NCBI GenBank assembly: GCA_000934385.1
Contig: KN880660.1
Span: forward strand, 1 to 37,799
Direction of reading: 5' to 3'
DNA from: Cylindrobasidium torrendii FP15055 ss-10
Taxonomy: Eukaryota; Basidiomycota; Agaricomycetes; Agaricales; Physalacriaceae
DNA length: 37,799 nt
Each line of letters opens with the position of its first letter. The first letter of the stretch is position 1. A program made the translations under genes and the position numbers. Below, one piece after another: positions 1 through 10,964 of the stretch. A model generated the notes under the pieces. The model searched no databases and was not told the origin of the DNA. It saw only the letters and a list, made by a program, of their open reading frames with translations.

Positions 1-120
1 GTACAAGCCCGAATCACGATCACACGACTATCATACTGCCTTAGAAGGCCATTTTTTTGCGCAATAATGTGATAAAAGAATTTCATTCCGATATGAGTGG
101 TGAAAGGTGATTTACGTTTC

Positions 121-1297
121 TCACCGATTTCGCGATGTTGGAGGAGATTGAGGCTCGTCTTCCTCTGAGTCCTCCTCATCGTCTTCAGATCTGGGGGGCA
201 ATGGCAATGAGGCGTAGTATTTGATGTGATCCTCGTCGAGCGATCCATTGGTAATGGGCTGGGCATGTTCCACTAGAAAGTCACCGACGAGATCTTGTGC
301 CCACTGGCAGAGATGGTCGATCCTCCATCTATTGTGCGTCTGCAAAAAGATCATGTTCTCCGAAGTATTACAGATGACAGCGTATGGATCCTCGTTCGAG
401 TAATAGAAGGATCCATATCTGATGGGAGATTGATATGGGTTCAATCCGTCCAAATTGTAGTGCGTCACATATTCAAGATCGGTATCGGCCTCGAGTGCCC
501 AGTATAAGATACCAGGACTATCCGGGCCAGTCATAATAGGCAGTTCCTATATGCAAGTCATTAAACGATTTCAAGGTGGATAAAAAAGATAATAGCGTAC
601 TGCGAAGCCATTTCGACGCTCCGCTGGCCCGTATGTGGTATTCCAACGGATGATCGACTCAACTCGAGGTGAGAGAACTGGTTTTCCGTCTGGCCTGATG
701 AATACTGGAAAACGTAGGAGAGTATGGGCCGTATCTACCCCATGTCTTCCCTTGCTAACTGGGAATGGTTAGTGATAATGATAACCTTGTGTCTCATAAA
801 CGCACGGGGGAACTTGTTAAAGCGAGAGTCAACATGCATAGAGTCTAAATGCTGTCCTGATATATGCTCATACGAGTGCCGCTATGATGGTGGGTGATAT
901 GAGCCAGAAGTCAGAGGCGGAGGATGCGGCTACGCACCAGGGAATCCGAAGCGCTGAACGCCAACGTGTGCGAGATGTCACACGCGTGTTGCAAATGCTC
1001 GAATGTTATACCGCAGACGCGTCCCATCCATAGTGACATCTCAAGCGCTGCATTGATTACTTTCTGTCCCCCCATCCTCTCGTCGTCTTTGCCCTTTGGC
1101 TTCTGTGGTGTGAGGATTTTGCTCTGATAGTAGTCCTGGAAGAAAAAGGGAGGCAAATCTGGTCGTTGTCGGGAGATAGGCACGCCCATGAGTTCAATAG
1201 CTGCGGCCTTCTCAGCGGCTGAGCCAGGCATTTTGGCACGTTGTTGAGCGAGGTGCCTCATCCGCTTGCGGATTGCGGGATGTTCCCACAGGCCCAT
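121..1297 (-). CDS. Family 2 protein, HNH-like core (short paralogue)
   Basis: Four exons read on the minus strand: 1297-938, 881-806, 758-601 and 546-121. They join in frame to 339 residues. The model rests on alignment with the paralogue at 36038-37799: exons 2 and 3 have identical lengths (76 and 158 nt), the intron phases match, and shared residues include LLRFP/LFRFP, W-N-T, ERR and YWALEA(D/N)TDLE. The N-terminal part has a C-G-I-T ... H pattern that vaguely recalls fungal HNH_2 nucleases; this is inference and the role is unknown. The C-terminus is acidic (about 12 D/E in 20 residues) and lacks the long coiled coil of the paralogue. The start at 1297 was chosen because W-x(0-2)-E at the N-terminus aligns with the paralogue. 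It is divergent from the PxEDC gene at 1537, with 239 bp between start codons. Confidence 0.75.
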
Positions 1298-1390
1298 GTT
1301 GTCGAAGAAGAAGAGTACCGAAGGTGATGGTGGTGAAAAGTAAGAATGGACACGAGGCTGTAGCCACGCTAACGGTGCGATATAGTATCC

Positions 1391-1425
1391 GCTCACGTGA
1401 GCGGACTGAGTGGTCTGCTCACGTG
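1391..1425. promoter_or_regulatory. Paired CACGTG E-box sites in a divergent promoter
   Basis: A perfect 12-bp palindrome (GCTCACGTGAGC, 1391-1402) is followed 26 bp later by a second CACGTG at 1420-1425. It lies between two divergent starts (1297 - and 1537 +), so it could serve both. CACGTG is the core bound by bHLH factors. Related elements lie at 28060-28077 and 35876-35893. Confidence 0.5.
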
Positions 1426-1536
1426 AAATTGTGATTGCCGACAAATGCCGAACCGATCTTGATGACGCATTACCTCTTGGTCTCCTTCACGCGACCAACT
1501 CGACTTAAACACATATTTCATCGGCGGCTATCGACC

Positions 1537-2534
1537 ATGCTAACACCATACACGGAAGACTGCATATCTTTGACTGGTGTATTCGAAGAGCCATTTGGAC
1601 ATCCAATTTACACGGAGCACATGGAAACTGCAGTGCGTGACCAAGAAAATACACACATTTGTACTGACGGCACCTTAGCTACGGATGCATGCACTAGCAA
1701 CCGGGATGAGCGATGAAGAAGCTATAGATGCTCTCTTCAAGCCAGGGAACTATCTCTATCGTGCGTTGACTACCCAACTTCCCGATCTACTTTAACCCAT
1801 TATACAGTCCAGCCCGATTTCGGCCACGAGCTCTCCCGAAAGGAATACGCGTTCATTCCTCCCGATAGGTGTATTCAGCTTCTGACCAAGACATATCGCC
1901 AAAATCAACGACATCCTCAAAAGGATCGAACGCGTGCTGAGGTTCGTTCGTTCTGTCCTCAACTCATTTGGTTACTTGAACAGTTGTGTAGACAGAATCC
2001 GGCACACTGGAATACTCACTCATCGACTTATCGTCATCGACGTGTCCTATTTTTCTTCGTCACCCTGCAACGGGTATTGTCACCAAACATGTGCACCCTT
2101 ATCCCGCATTCCCCAGCATCCGGCTGCGTTCGGCTGATCCTTCCTTCATTGCGATCAAGACTGCTCCCAGGTTATCGCTGCTAGGAATAGCGTCCGACGT
2201 GCTCCAAGAATTCTCCAGGACATTCAGATCCTTCCTCTTCAATCCACCGCTAGGGTGGTATACTTCTATGGATCGTCCTCCTGCGCCCAAGCCGCCCATC
2301 ATGCGTGTAACCCTAGCCCACACTGATTGCTCTACCTCGTCAAGGCTGGCGAAGTCTGCGACCCCACCTATGCGCAAACGACAGCGTGACACGGCCCCAC
2401 CGGATGCATGTCCTCCACCCAAACGCTCTCGTGGAACACCCTGTATTCCAATACGCCGAAACCCTCCTCGGGCCGCAAAGACAAAGGCTAGAGAAGCTAT
2501 CGCACCGTCTGCACGCCGGCGCCGAGGTCCATAG
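1537..2534 (+). CDS. PxEDC-family protein, copy A
   Basis: Four exons: 1537-1632 (96 nt), 1679-1760 (82), 1808-1941 (134) and 1992-2534 (543). They splice to an uninterrupted 284-residue protein. The N-terminus has P-Y-T-E-D-C-I-S-L. Exon 3 carries the F-I-P-P-D block and exon 4 carries HPATGIV..H..PYP, both seen in every other copy. The last 60 residues hold RKRQR and PKRSR clusters, then PCIPIRRNPPRAAK; these look like a bipartite nuclear localisation signal. There is no signal peptide and no membrane segment. No known domain is recognised. It is divergent from the HNH-like gene at 121-1297. Confidence 0.82.
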
Positions 2535-3220
2535 TTTTCAAGCGCATATATGCTTTCTATGCAATAGATGAGATCCTCTCGCAGGCGCCTCCGCTACGTC
2601 GCGCAGCGATAGTCTACAGTGACCAGCGACCCGACCCCGCCCACTGTCACACTGCCTCCTCATCGGCCTCCCCGTGCTGATGAGCGCCGTACGGTCGAGT
2701 TTGGACGGCGCAAGGACTCGAGCGTCACCGTGATGATGATTTGCCGAGCATACGATGCTGGAGAATCCGTCGAGTCGAACTTGACCACGCGTTGTACTTG
2801 TCGCTTTGCATGTTATTCTTCTCGTAGCTTTTCATGTATAGCTTTGTGGCAAGTCCTTTTCTGTCAATAGCGTACGTCGTGTTTGCAGTGAGCGCGAGGC
2901 ATCAAGAACTGAACGTTGAACACTAAGCTCAGAATGTTTCGGAAACGGTCAGCTTGCTATATAGTTGGCAAGAACCAGCTAAATTAACTACGTTTTTTTT
3001 CAAGATAGATCATTAATGCCTTTCGAGCTTTAACATCGAAAGCAGCCAAGAGTTTTTAAAGTACATCGCTGTGGCCTGTGTCTATCATCGAGCATTGTCA
3101 GAACCATAATACTAATTCGCTCGAATTGATTATCGATGAGGAGGTACACACTACTATCGCGTCCTGGTTTTACCTTCCTCGACGTGTTGTGGTATGTATA
3201 TATGTATATAAACGGCCCGT
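2535..3220. other. Intergenic, convergent gene ends
   Basis: This lies between the stop of copy A and the stop of the Nudix gene. It contains AT-rich stretches (for example the tatatgtatata run near 3195-3210), probably 3' UTR sequence. No gene or repeat is supported. Confidence 0.5.
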
Positions 3221-4040
3221 CTATGTAGCTTTCTTCTGGAGGAGTTGTTCACGTCTCTGAGACGCGTATTTCACAGCCGTAGCTAGCACGTCTCTATCCG
3301 ACTTGAAGGTCAAGAGACCCATTGCCTCCTCAATCTCGAAGAGGCCCGAAGACTCAAAGCCCTCACTGATCATGTGTGTTCCCACCCTCCCAGTCAAGTC
3401 GGAATTGTCCTCGACGACTTCGGCGACATACCAGAAGATCATCTTGACGTGGTTGGCTGTCTGGAGTGGACGAAGAGTCACACACACAGATTCCTTCGCA
3501 CCGTAGGCTATGTGAGGCACGTCTGCCTGGTGTGCTGTAGTAGCCAATCCTGGCTGTGTTGCGCGCGTTTTGAGCTCGGGAATATCGACCAAGGAACATT
3601 TGTATCCCGTCTCTTCGTACGTCTCACGAAGCGCCGCCGCGCTGAGGGATTCATCAACGTCTTTCCGGCCTTTTGCTAGCAGCCATTCGTCCCGATTCTT
3701 GGTGAAATGGACGAGAACAACTTTCAAGGGGCTGGTGGGAGAAATGAGGAAGGCTACAGCGCCGGCCGCAAGAACAAATTCTTCTGATGTGTGTTGTGTT
3801 TGCTTTGGATAGCGGGGATCTGAGTGTGGTTCAGCACGAAGTTTGACGTCGAATTTGGCTGAGTGTGCTCACGTGCGACTGCTCGAGACGCGTTGACCAG
3901 TGTATATAGCTGGCGCGCTAGGAGAACAGAGGCAGCCCCACCAAGAAAGGCGATGCTCAAATGGCCTAGGAAAATAAACCAGTATTCTTGGTGTTTTCGA
4001 ACATAAGCTTACTTTTAATATCAGAGAAGTTTGAGGACAT
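3221..4040 (-). CDS. Membrane-anchored Nudix hydrolase
   Basis: Three exons: 4040-4013, 3965-3873 and 3819-3221, giving 239 residues. The catalytic Nudix box is complete: G-x5-E-x7-RE-x2-EE-x-G-Y, starting at GRKDVDE in exon 3. It would hydrolyse a nucleoside diphosphate linked to another moiety, releasing a phosphorylated product with divalent metal at the REx2EE glutamates. The substrate cannot be read from sequence. The first two exons encode a short hydrophobic stretch (LSIAFLGGAASVLLA), probably one membrane anchor or targeting signal. The exon 2/3 junction is supported by a GTGAGC donor and a CAG acceptor 52 nt apart that restore the frame. The protein is longer at the N-terminus than a bare Nudix domain. 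Confidence 0.85.
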
Positions 4041-4607
4041 ATTGCTGTCGAGGTTGATAGTGCAATTGGACAAGGGCCACTGGACACAAACTGGACACTG
4101 GTCGCGGCGCGCCAGCGCAGCGCTCGATCAAGACTATCACTTTCAACTTCCGCCATCAACACGGCCACTATAGTGAACCTTTTCACAACCTTCTCATCTA
4201 CCTAATCATCACATCGGTCATGTAGAAGCCAACCGCTCGCGCAAGTTTTCGAACATCCCAAACTCGGAACATTGCCAAAACCTAACGAAGCCTAACGACT
4301 TTTCGGCCAGGAGTACCTTAGTCATTCGGCGCGTAAGTGAACGGCCTATGTCCCGTTTGTAGCCCCCTTGACCTGCTTCGGTCTCCTTCAACTTGGTCGG
4401 TTTCAGCCTCAGTTCAGCTACGCCAGCCACTCCAAGTTATTCTCAGCATCGCCGCGCCATAGTAATTGGGTCCAATCCACGACGATTGCTCCGGATAAAC
4501 GCACTCTTTGCTCCCGGTCGCCATTTACGCGTCAAGGTAAGTACTGAAGTACTGAGGTGCCATCGGAATCCGGTGTTGGTGCTGGCCTAATATGCACTCA
4601 GCAAGCC

Positions 4608-5381
4608 ATGGTTGCGTGAGTCCATTGCTATCCTGAACCTCGTTCATCTAACAGAGCGGTCCCCTTTCGCCGCCGACATATCTCAGTACTGTATTTCCGC
4701 GGCAGTCCACTTGCTTTGACCAGTGTCGTTTTGTTTCTGTACCTGCGCCTGGTGTTGTCCATTGAGCCTCGAGGTCAGTCCCATCTTTGGCTACTATCGG
4801 CACTTGTATTTAAGCAAGTACCGCAGGGTCCCGCCGCCGGCGGGTAGCGCGGACATCCGTCAACCTCGGTTCTGACAACATTGATCTATACCCCTGCGTC
4901 GTGAAGCTTGAGGCTTGCCGTGACTCAGAGCGGGCTTCCTGTCTGTAGGTACGCATTCCACCGAGTTAGGACTTGCTTACTGATAGAGGCGATGCGCTTT
5001 CAGTCGGCGCACAAAGGACATCAAGACAAGGTTTTGCCGCAAGTATCTGTGCTGGGTTGGTGCTGGGTCCGTTTGATGGTCCCTATACTTCTGTGGACTG
5101 AGCATCGAGGCGAGCTGTTGCTTATAAGTTGCTATCACGACGCGAAGTTCGCTAACTTCCTATTCGCACAGATCCCGAAGGAGACAATGACGTGGGGCAA
5201 ACCAACTATTTGATTCCGCGGGACTCATTGCTCTTTCTAACCCATGAAGCGGTTAGACGGTATGTTGGACTACAGTCAGGCTAACTACTTGCCGTACACT
5301 ACACATAGCTCATGTCCTAAACCTTTCAGAGGCTCAACCATGCCAAGAACGGATATAGATGTTCGGGCAGGGCTGCCATAA
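4608..5381 (+). CDS. Possible multi-exon gene, one N-terminal membrane segment
   Basis: A tentative model. ATG at 4608 is followed after 8 nt by a GTGAGT donor. A second exon at 4655-4773 encodes an RRR-flanked hydrophobic stretch (LALTSVVLFLYLRLVL) and ends at a GTCAGT donor. Further coding-like stretches follow near 4830-4940, 4984-5090 and 5172-5260, the last ending at a GTATGT donor. A final short exon would reach TAA at 5379-5381. The middle junctions are not resolved and I do not recognise the product. It could instead be non-coding or decayed sequence. Confidence 0.3.
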
Positions 5382-5636
5382 ATCCGATGTCATCTATCCG
5401 AGAACACAACTGAGCCTCAGCCTCCTTTTTTGTCGCGGTCGGACGGGACAAGATGTTGCAAACTTGACGCACTAACAAAACCACGTATCGTTTCTGTGGC
5501 TTGCAATTTATAATGCACTCACTAAAGGAAGCAATCCGCTCCGAATTCGTTAAGTCAAGGGTCGAAGACCCTTTCCAGGGCGGATACGTGTTGTAACATT
5601 CGCGTGTACTAGTTTATCTCCGAGAGGACGGTATGG

Positions 5637-5644
5637 TATAAAAG
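5637..5644 (+). promoter_or_regulatory. TATA box of the MFS gene
   Basis: TATAAAAG lies 52 bp upstream of the chosen ATG at 5696. The upstream in-frame ATG at 5645 touches the box and would fall before any transcription start, which decides in favour of 5696. Confidence 0.6.
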
Positions 5645-5695
5645 GTGGATGGATCAGGTCAGACATTCCAGTCCCGTCATTTGGCTCCCACCACT

Positions 5696-8056
5696 ATGGA
5701 CACCTCGGATGTCGAAACGTTCTCACACAGTGACCGGCAGAGCATAAAGGATAGCATCGGGGTCAGAGCTCGAACAGAGTCGACGACTGTTGGGCATGAC
5801 TCTCGCAGCAATTCCGACTGGAGCGTGTCGTTTCGTGCATCCGAGGGCGCATTGATGTACGTCGGCCGCCAAGTTCACTTACCGATCTTGTTCTTATGTA
5901 TGTCTCAGTCGTCGGGTCGACTGGCGCATGCTCCCCCTCCTGGGCTTTCTATATTCCGTGACCATTATCGACCGCTCGAACATGGGTATTGCACGCACAG
6001 CTGGGATGGGCGACGAACTGGTGAGTTCCCATTTGCTCCGTCGGTGGGACTGACCCGCACAACGGGTTCTCCAAAATCTCAGTGATGTGCTCATCATCAA
6101 TGTTGCTTTAATCAGGGACTAGACATTGGAAACCGCTTCAGTGTTGCGTCTTGCATATACTTTGTGCCCTACATCGTGCTGTATGTCAACATTCTCTTCG
6201 CGTCGACCTTCCTCTCAATTCATGCCTCCTCCCTCCGATCAGTCAGCTGCCCATGAACTTGGTTCTGCGTCGTTTTGGTGCACGGAATTGCTTGACGTTC
6301 TACATATGCGGCTGGGGATGTGTGTTGGTGGGCATGGGACTCGTCAAAGACTGGCGGTTGCTTGTGATGTGTAGAGTACTTTTGGGGGCCCTCGAAGTGA
6401 GTACATCTCACAACAGCTGTCAATGTTCTCATCTTACATCCTACGTCAAGGCGGGCTTCTTCCCGGCGTTGATATACATTGTTTCTACCTGGTACACTCG
6501 TGCGGAGGTGCAGACGAGGTGAGCTTCACAAATATAGCGTATACGCCGTCGAGGTGACACATATCCAGGATAGCGGCGTTTCTCCAAGCATCCATTGCTA
6601 TCAGTGGCTTCGGAGCCATTCTCTGTAGGTTATCACGACATATAGCGTACATTGTGCTGACTGCTACCTGCAGCGTATGGTCTTACAAAGATCGGTCGTG
6701 TCGGAAAATACCAGGGATGGTCATGGATCTTTGTGAGTTCCATGAACATGAAGCCGACCGCGCTACGCTTCCTAAAATTCATCTCTAGATTGTCGAGGGC
6801 CTTATCACCGTAGGGTGCGGTATTTTAGGCTATGCTTTCATCCCCGATTTCCCGGACAAGAACACCTTCCTCTCGAAGAAGGAAACCGAGGTCTTGTTAT
6901 TTCCGTTCGGTTCAGAAAAAAAGAGTCCTCAATTTTGTTAGATTATCCTTCGTCGTGTCGAGGACGACCGGGGAGACTCCGTCCCAGATGCCATCACTCT
7001 GAAGTCCTCACTTCATCACCTGAAGGATTGGGTGGTATGGGCTCACGGTGAGGACCCTTTTTCGAGTGGTGCCACTCTGCTAATAACGGCTTTAGCTATT
7101 ATGTACATGGCTGCTACAATGCCTTCATACGCTGGGAGTGCGTGATCCAATCCTACTTTCTGCATTTACTCATTCGTCCTAGGTTTCTTCACTCCAGTCA
7201 TCCTCTACGGAATGGGAGAGTGGACCCAGTCCGAGGCTATACTCCTCTCCGCGCCGCCGCTGGTCGCTTGCGTATGACTCGTCTCATTCAAGTCTAACAA
7301 TGCATCTCAGCTCACGTATATCTTTAGGCCATATCAGCGTTTGCCATCGCCTGGATCTCCGACAAGACAGGTCACCGTGCGGGGTTCATCGTACTCCAGG
7401 CGGTGATGACCATTATAGGCGTTCTGATCACTTGCTATGCTTCCCAAAATGGAGTAAGATACGCAGGCACGTTATCCTTTTGGGATATACGAACCACCGA
7501 TAGACTCACACCGCATTCAGGCATCTTTATATTCTCTTGCGGTGCAGCTGGGAACATGTCCGCATTGCTCGCATATGTCGGTGTTTTCTTCGCTGGTTAC
7601 GCTACAATCAAGCTGACGAGGAGTAACTCTAGAACGCAAACAATATTGCTGGACAGAGCAAGGCGAGTGTGGGAATTACCGAGCCTGGATGGCGCTGACT
7701 TCCATAAAGCGTTCCGTATGCAGCGGATTGCTGGTGTCGTTCGGTGGTATTGGCGGCATTCTAGGCACCACGGTGTACGTTCGCAGTTTTTCACACGCTT
7801 GTATGATCACTGACCCAAAGCATCGCAGCTTTCGCCAGGCCGACTATCCACGGTGAGTCGCATATTAAGTTTGTCTCCTTCACGTATTGAAACTTCGTCT
7901 AGCTACATTCCTGGGACTTGGGCTGTAATAGGCGCTCAGATTCTCATGCTCGTACTGCTCGCAGCAGTCACCTGGACATACTCACGTCGCAATGCGCTCG
8001 CGAGACGAACTGGAATACCCTTGGAAGGACAGCATGGTTTCTTGTACATCTTATGA
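5696..8056 (+). CDS. MFS anion:cation symporter, DAL5/allantoate permease type
   Basis: Seventeen exons splice in frame to 493 residues, the usual size for this family: 5696-5856, 5909-6020, 6116-6180, 6243-6396, 6451-6518, 6569-6624, 6674-6732, 6789-6890, 6942-7047, 7096-7137, 7183-7271, 7328-7466, 7521-7576, 7633-7662, 7710-7774, 7829-7852 and 7903-8056. Diagnostic stretches are RRVDWRMLPLLGFLYS and DRSNMGIAR after TM1, the GLDIGNR entry to TM2, ELP-like QLPMNL, R(R)FGARN, and NNIAGQSK-R before the C-terminal half. It is an integral plasma-membrane transporter for small organic anions such as allantoate, nicotinate-type acids or vitamins; the substrate is not predictable. Two introns (7467-7520 and 7663-7709) fit only as GC-AG introns. 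The adjoining GH105 gene is convergent. Confidence 0.88.
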
Positions 8057-8201
8057 GACTGACTACTCACCCAAACACACATACACACACGAATTGCCTC
8101 GTAGATACTAAGAATTATATAACAGTTAGTGTCATTTCCTTTGTACTATAAAGCCCTGTAAATATGCAATAAACTAAAGAGAGGAGCTACCTACATACCT
8201 A

Positions 8202-9651
8202 CTACAAAAGAGCGATATACACGATGAGTACTGTACTGATCGTCAACAACTTGGAGGCCTCCACGAAGGCAGCGCCATTCCCAGGCTCCCCGGCGGAGTG
8301 CCATACTGCGTGTGCTGACTCCATCATCAACACAAAAGCTTGTCCTTCTGCGCTCTTCGACCCTTCAACGCCGTACGAGTGGGGGTTGACCACTGGCGTG
8401 AGCCAACCATCGTCGTCGATGTGTTTACCATTCAGCAGCACATTCCTGCTCCGCTGTGCCAATGGAATGTGCGTATGATCGTCCCACACATCGGATAGAC
8501 GATAGACCGTGGCAGCCATGAGTGCAGTGGACGATGCGTCGTAGAACGCGTCGTCCTTATCAACATAATTGCGGAAAACATAAGAATCGTCCTGTACATC
8601 GGGTTAGCAAGACGTATCGAACGGACAGAACAGGACGCACGAGTTTGTCATACATTGCGCCTTGGATTTCCTTTATCCATGCGACGAGGTCCTCCATTTC
8701 ATTCGATAAGGCGTCACTATACGGTGAATGCTGTATGGTGGCGAGGACGCGCAACATCCCAGCAGCAGCCCATCCATTTCCTACGTGCATGGCGCCTGTC
8801 AGCGGGAAGACATCAAGAACATGCGATGTGCTGGCGTACCCGTGGACCAGTATCCCGCATCTGCTGGCGAGTCGCTCTTCCCAACAATATGTTTCCACAG
8901 GTTCCCATTATCCGAGTCTCTAAGTATGTCGCGATACAATTTGCATTGGTTGTATGCCTCTTCGACAAGCGATTGATTTGAATTGAGAACGCCGTAGTAC
9001 GCAAGAAAGGGGGGAACCATGAAGACTGAGTCGCTCCTGTACATGGTCCGTCATTCGCAAATTTTTATCAGGAAACGCACGAAAAGACGCACCATAATTG
9101 AGCACTAGCTGTCCGATGGGAAATGGCACCGTTCTCGTATCGAGGCGCGACGTTCAAGAGGTAGTTCAGCTGCCCCGTGGCTGCATCCGAATAGTTCAAT
9201 CTATCTTGACCAGTCCAATTTGCGAGCAGGACAGCAACGCCGATAGATGCTGGATCGCCCGAGCTGCCGTCTGGGAGAAGTGGACGCGCTTGACCCGCCG
9301 TGCGTGATGACTGGTTCGATACGACAGACTCAGCAATGTCCAACACGGCCTGCAGATTTTCTGTCATGTCCGCGATATCGTGAGGTGGAGGGAGAGATGT
9401 GTCCGAGAAGACGGAGAATGGGGAGGCGTCGAGTTCCAAAAGAGCTTGTGCACGCGTCCCAAATTCCCAGCTTGGGGCGCGTGAGCTAATGCATGCTAGA
9501 CCAGGCGGAAAGCATACCTTTGATGTGCTGCATCTTCCAGTCTGTTCTGTACACTAGATAGCTGGGAGTCTGATAGCGACCCGTCATTCGCGTGGGAGAG
9601 TCCGATAGCGCAGCAGAAGGCCAGAGGGTATAGGCAAGACCGAGAGCGCAT
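8202..9651 (-). CDS. Secreted GH105/GH88-like glycoside hydrolase
   Basis: Five exons: 9651-9518, 9485-9093, 9036-8840, 8795-8641 and 8591-8202, giving 422 residues. A signal peptide is visible at the N-terminus (MRSRSCLYPLAFCCAIGLSH). Features matching the six-hairpin unsaturated uronyl/rhamnogalacturonyl hydrolases are QLWSDSVFMVPPFLAYYG (region of the catalytic Asp), WKHI, WSTG then GNGWAAAGM, and SAEGQAF near the end. It would cleave unsaturated uronic-acid ends of pectin-derived oligosaccharides outside the cell. The last 15 residues are hydrophobic (LLTISTVLIVYIALL). Start 9651 is chosen for the signal peptide. Confidence 0.85.
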
Positions 9652-10290
9652 TGTCCCGGCAGAGCAATGGCAAGGCCGACTGCCAGGCGTGTTGGTGGTT
9701 CAGGGAAGAAAGAGTGGGTCCGTCATGTGTTTCCATCCCTTAAAAGAATAGGCGGCCGCGCCTCAACAAGCCTATCCGGCCACACGGCATTGGTGGTCCT
9801 GATAGAGCATCCATCCAGGCCATCACTACCAAGAGAGATATCAAGCTACATCAGTCAAAGAGCTCTGCGGTATGGCTCGTTGGGAACGCCAAGGGCTCCT
9901 GCCGAGAGAAAGATTGGGAACATTTCGAGCCCGTTGCAAGCAACCTGTCGCTCTGACGTCACTCGATATTGCGATTCCCAAAAGCGTCACTGAAAGAAAG
10001 TCATTATAAGCCAAACTGGCCGAACAAAAGTGATGGTTCAAATGAGAACAAAGTTTACTCACGTGGTCGCGAACTTGTTAAGATCGCGTCACGGATGCCG
10101 ACGGTGTTGGGTTGACATTCAATTAAAATGCACCTCATCTGACATATGTTACAGGTAAATTCCCCGGAAATACACCCACCGCGGAACATGGCACGCACTA
10201 TGTGTGCCCACAAACAGTGCGTATTTCTCGTCATAATTGACCATAACTCAGAAGTGAAAAGACATGCGCCACATACTCTGCCAACTGTAA
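9652..10290. other. Intergenic, no gene seen
   Basis: This is the 5' side of the GH105 gene and the 3' side of the gene at 10291-10755. Short open frames here lack plausible codon use or family resemblance. Nothing further is supported. Confidence 0.45.
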
Positions 10291-10755
10291 TCATGGAAAC
10301 AACCGTTCCTCCAGCGTATCATCCGCAACCTCCCACCTCTGCATCTCCAGCTCCAGCTCTTCTCTCACATGCCTATACCCAATATCCCCCGTAATCACCC
10401 CTTCCTCCTTCAGCATCTGCAGGGCGCTAATCACCCAAACCTGGCTATTAAACCTCTCCACGTCATCCCGCATAATGGGCACCTCCTCCAACCGTCCCTT
10501 GAGCCACGCCAACTGGCGCGGATTAATGAACCCCAGCTGATACCCGCCGCGGAGGTGTGGCGCCTTGCCGAACCTCTCCTCAACATGTGTCGCATACGCA
10601 TACGACGCCGGCCCCCCAGTGAGCTCAAAGACATGGGCGTGCATGCGTGACTCCAGTGCTGCAATCACCCAGTGCTGTTTCTCCCGCGGATGGTGCACCG
10701 CCTGGTACTGTGCGACGATGAGAGGCAGCATAATGGGAACGTCCGACTGCGTCAT
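10291..10755 (-). CDS. Small DUF6914-like protein
   Basis: A single-exon model of 154 residues. The pattern HWVIAALES ... FELTG ... LRGGYQLGFINPRQLAWLKGRLEEVPI ... FNSQVWVISALQMLKEEGVI resembles the small basidiomycete proteins grouped as DUF6914: a paired-strand core, then a conserved Q-x-W-V-x-x-A-L block. No biochemical role is known to me. The start at 10755 is preferred over the upstream extension (ORF open to 10908), because the extension is low-complexity and a TATA-like box on this strand lies about 200 bp upstream. Confidence 0.7.
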   Translation of the reverse strand: MTQSDVPIMLPLIVAQYQAVHHPREKQHWVIAALESRMHAHVFELTGGPASYAYATHVEERFGKAPHLRGGYQLGFINPRQLAWLKGRLEEVPIMRDDVERFNSQVWVISALQMLKEEGVITGDIGYRHVREELELEMQRWEVADDTLEERLFP

Positions 10756-10956
10756 TTTTCTCTCTCTTTCTTCCGCGCCGACGCTGTGTGCAAGATGAGT
10801 AGCAAGACAGATGGAATGCCCAAGGATACACGCACTAGGAAGGCTATTTGTACAAGCAACTACGAGCGCAGGAAATCGTAGTGGTAGGGAGGAAATCGCG
10901 ACAGCCACGGTTCAGCCTCAGGTGCGTGGGAGCAGCACCATGTACTACGGCTCGGC

Positions 10957-10964
10957 TTATATAC
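10957..10964 (-). promoter_or_regulatory. TATA-like box
   Basis: The minus strand reads GCGTATATAAGCC here, about 200 bp upstream of the ATG at 10755. It implies a leader of roughly 160-170 nt, or an unseen 5' UTR intron. Confidence 0.35.

Noticed and set aside
8070..8092. CA-rich repeat after the MFS gene; CATA repeat near 11107
   Set aside because: Ordinary microsatellites with no array structure.
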